This document shows positions 63,663 through 64,000 of a DNA stretch of 64,000 nucleotides, one piece after another (within the stretch, counting starts at the first letter, position 1; each line of letters starts with the position of its first letter). The position numbers were made by a program, and so were the translations under genes. Source of the DNA: Herminiimonas arsenicoxydans (GTDB lineage: Bacteria > Pseudomonadota > Gammaproteobacteria > Burkholderiales > Burkholderiaceae_D); the NCBI GenBank assembly GCA_000026125.1, contig CU207211.1, positions 1,984,001-2,048,000 of the forward strand, in the 5' to 3' direction. The notes under the pieces are model-generated. The model made no database searches. It saw only the letters and a list, made by a program, of their open reading frames with translations, and had not been told where the DNA came from.

Positions 63663-64000
63663 TCAGGAAGATTTCTCTTCCGCTGCCGTGTCGCCGTGGG
63701 CGTGTCTGATCCTGCGCACGATCCACCAGATCGTCAGCATCACCGCAGGCACCAGAACCGCCATCACCGGCGCCACGCTGTCGTGAACCATCGGAATGCC
63801 CTTGAGCAAATAGCCGAGAAGACTCACGACGTAATAAGAAATTGCCGCGACCGACAGGCCTTCGACGGTTTGCTGAAGGCGCAATTGCATCTTGGCCCGG
63901 TTGTTCATCGACGCAAGCAGATCGCGGTTCTGGCGTTCAAGCTCGACGTCGATCCAGGAACGCAGCAACGCGATGGCCCGGGTCAGCTTGTCGGAGAGCT
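63663..64000 (-). CDS. DUF3422-like membrane protein, C-terminal part
   Basis: The frame is open to the right edge of the window. The visible part ends with RSWIDVELERQNRDLLASMNNRAKMQLRLQQTVEGLSVAAISYYVVSLLGYLLKG, two hydrophobic helices (AISYYVVSLLGYLL and VAPVMAVLVPAVMLTIWWIV) and an RRIRHAHGDTAAEEKSS tail. The 'RLQQTVEGLSVAAISYY' block is typical of the C-terminal end of DUF3422 proteins. The start lies beyond the window. It is next to fghA with 58 bases between. Confidence 0.7.
   Translation of the reverse strand, partial: LSDKLTRAIALLRSWIDVELERQNRDLLASMNNRAKMQLRLQQTVEGLSVAAISYYVVSLLGYLLKGIPMVHDSVAPVMAVLVPAVMLTIWWIVRRIRHAHGDTAAEEKSS

Larger units (their letters stand above)
1..64000. mobile_element. 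Internal part of a PFGI-1/ICEclc-class integrative and conjugative element
   Basis: From 1 to about 55.4 kb the gene order is that of PFGI-1-class ICEs: partition and replication genes, TopB, a set of ICE-specific unknown genes, PilL to TraD, the MPF-G mating-pair genes, and a MobH TraI relaxase. The genes from 55.5 to 64 kb look like cargo, but they could also be chromosomal flank, because no integrase, att repeat or tRNA gene is present to mark the border. Visible insertions of unrelated genes at 21.5-26.0 and 32.3-37.9 kb interrupt an otherwise continuous set of plus-strand core genes. The class assignment is well supported; the outer limits are not. Confidence 0.85.

Noticed and set aside
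1-64000. tRNA, rRNA, integrase, att sites or insertion sequences
   Set aside because: None was recognised; the ICE ends are outside the window.

Overview
The window is about 64 kb of GC-rich proteobacterial DNA. Most or all of it lies inside an integrative and conjugative element (ICE) of the PFGI-1 / ICEclc / PAGI-2 class. The evidence is the ordered set of PFGI-1-class ICE families: AlpA tail, ParA, ParB, DUF2857, STY4528-type replication protein, TIGR03761, DUF3158, SSB, TopB, STY4534-type proteins, DUF932, DUF3275, a SNF2-like helicase, then a complete MPF-G type IV secretion gene set and a MobH-type TraI relaxase. The host is most likely a Pseudomonas, Stenotrophomonas/Xanthomonas or Achromobacter/Bordetella-type bacterium; this is inferred from base composition and gene families only. 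No integrase, att site, tRNA or rRNA gene is visible, so neither end of the element is in the window.

Layout. 1-7.0 kb (+): partition and replication module. 7.2-9.2 kb: topoisomerase III, followed by a 0.9-kb non-coding stretch with strong hairpins, two terminators and the 5' stub of a cytosine methyltransferase gene. 10.1-21.4 kb (+): twelve ICE-conserved accessory genes, mostly unknown, including a DUF6094-type methyltransferase-like protein and a SNF2-type helicase; most have their own hairpin-containing leader and often a terminator. 21.5-26.0 kb: cargo island 1, a CoiA-like protein convergent with a Gabija-like pair (OLD-family nuclease overlapping a UvrD-like helicase). 26.2-32.3 kb (+): first half of the transfer operon (PilL to TraD and TIGR03747). 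32.3-37.9 kb: cargo island 2, a four-gene minus-strand operon (ABC/Rad50-like ATPase, DUF3800-like protein, a 52-aa protein, a possible MbcA/ParS/Xre-type protein) divergent from an AbiH-family gene. 38.0-52.1 kb (+): second half of the transfer genes, with a thioredoxin-fold protein and RadC embedded. 52.1-53.3 kb (-): DUF3742 and a PrlF/YhaV toxin-antitoxin pair with a perfect 24-bp operator-like palindrome. 53.6-55.4 kb (+): traI. 55.5-64 kb (-): stress cargo (UvrA2-like, NhaA-DsbA fusion, RarA, type II NADH dehydrogenase-like protein, S-formylglutathione hydrolase, DUF3422 C-terminus).

How it works together. ParA/ParB, the replication protein, SSB and TopB maintain the excised circle. TraI and TraD process and deliver DNA to the mating channel built from the pilin-like, VirB4-like and TraB/TraK/TraU/TraG-like proteins. 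Two defence cassettes sit in gaps of the transfer module, and the PrlF/YhaV pair probably stabilises the element. The operon beyond traI looks like tolerance to electrophiles and DNA damage.

Most interesting: the four-gene ATPase/DUF3800 operon beside AbiH, a candidate undescribed or poorly described defence system. Also notable are repeated regulatory DNA: a 23-bp palindrome present three times (two copies extended to a 31-bp inverted pair), three diverged copies of one long leader, and a TTGTTTG element at a nearly fixed distance upstream of three transfer operons.
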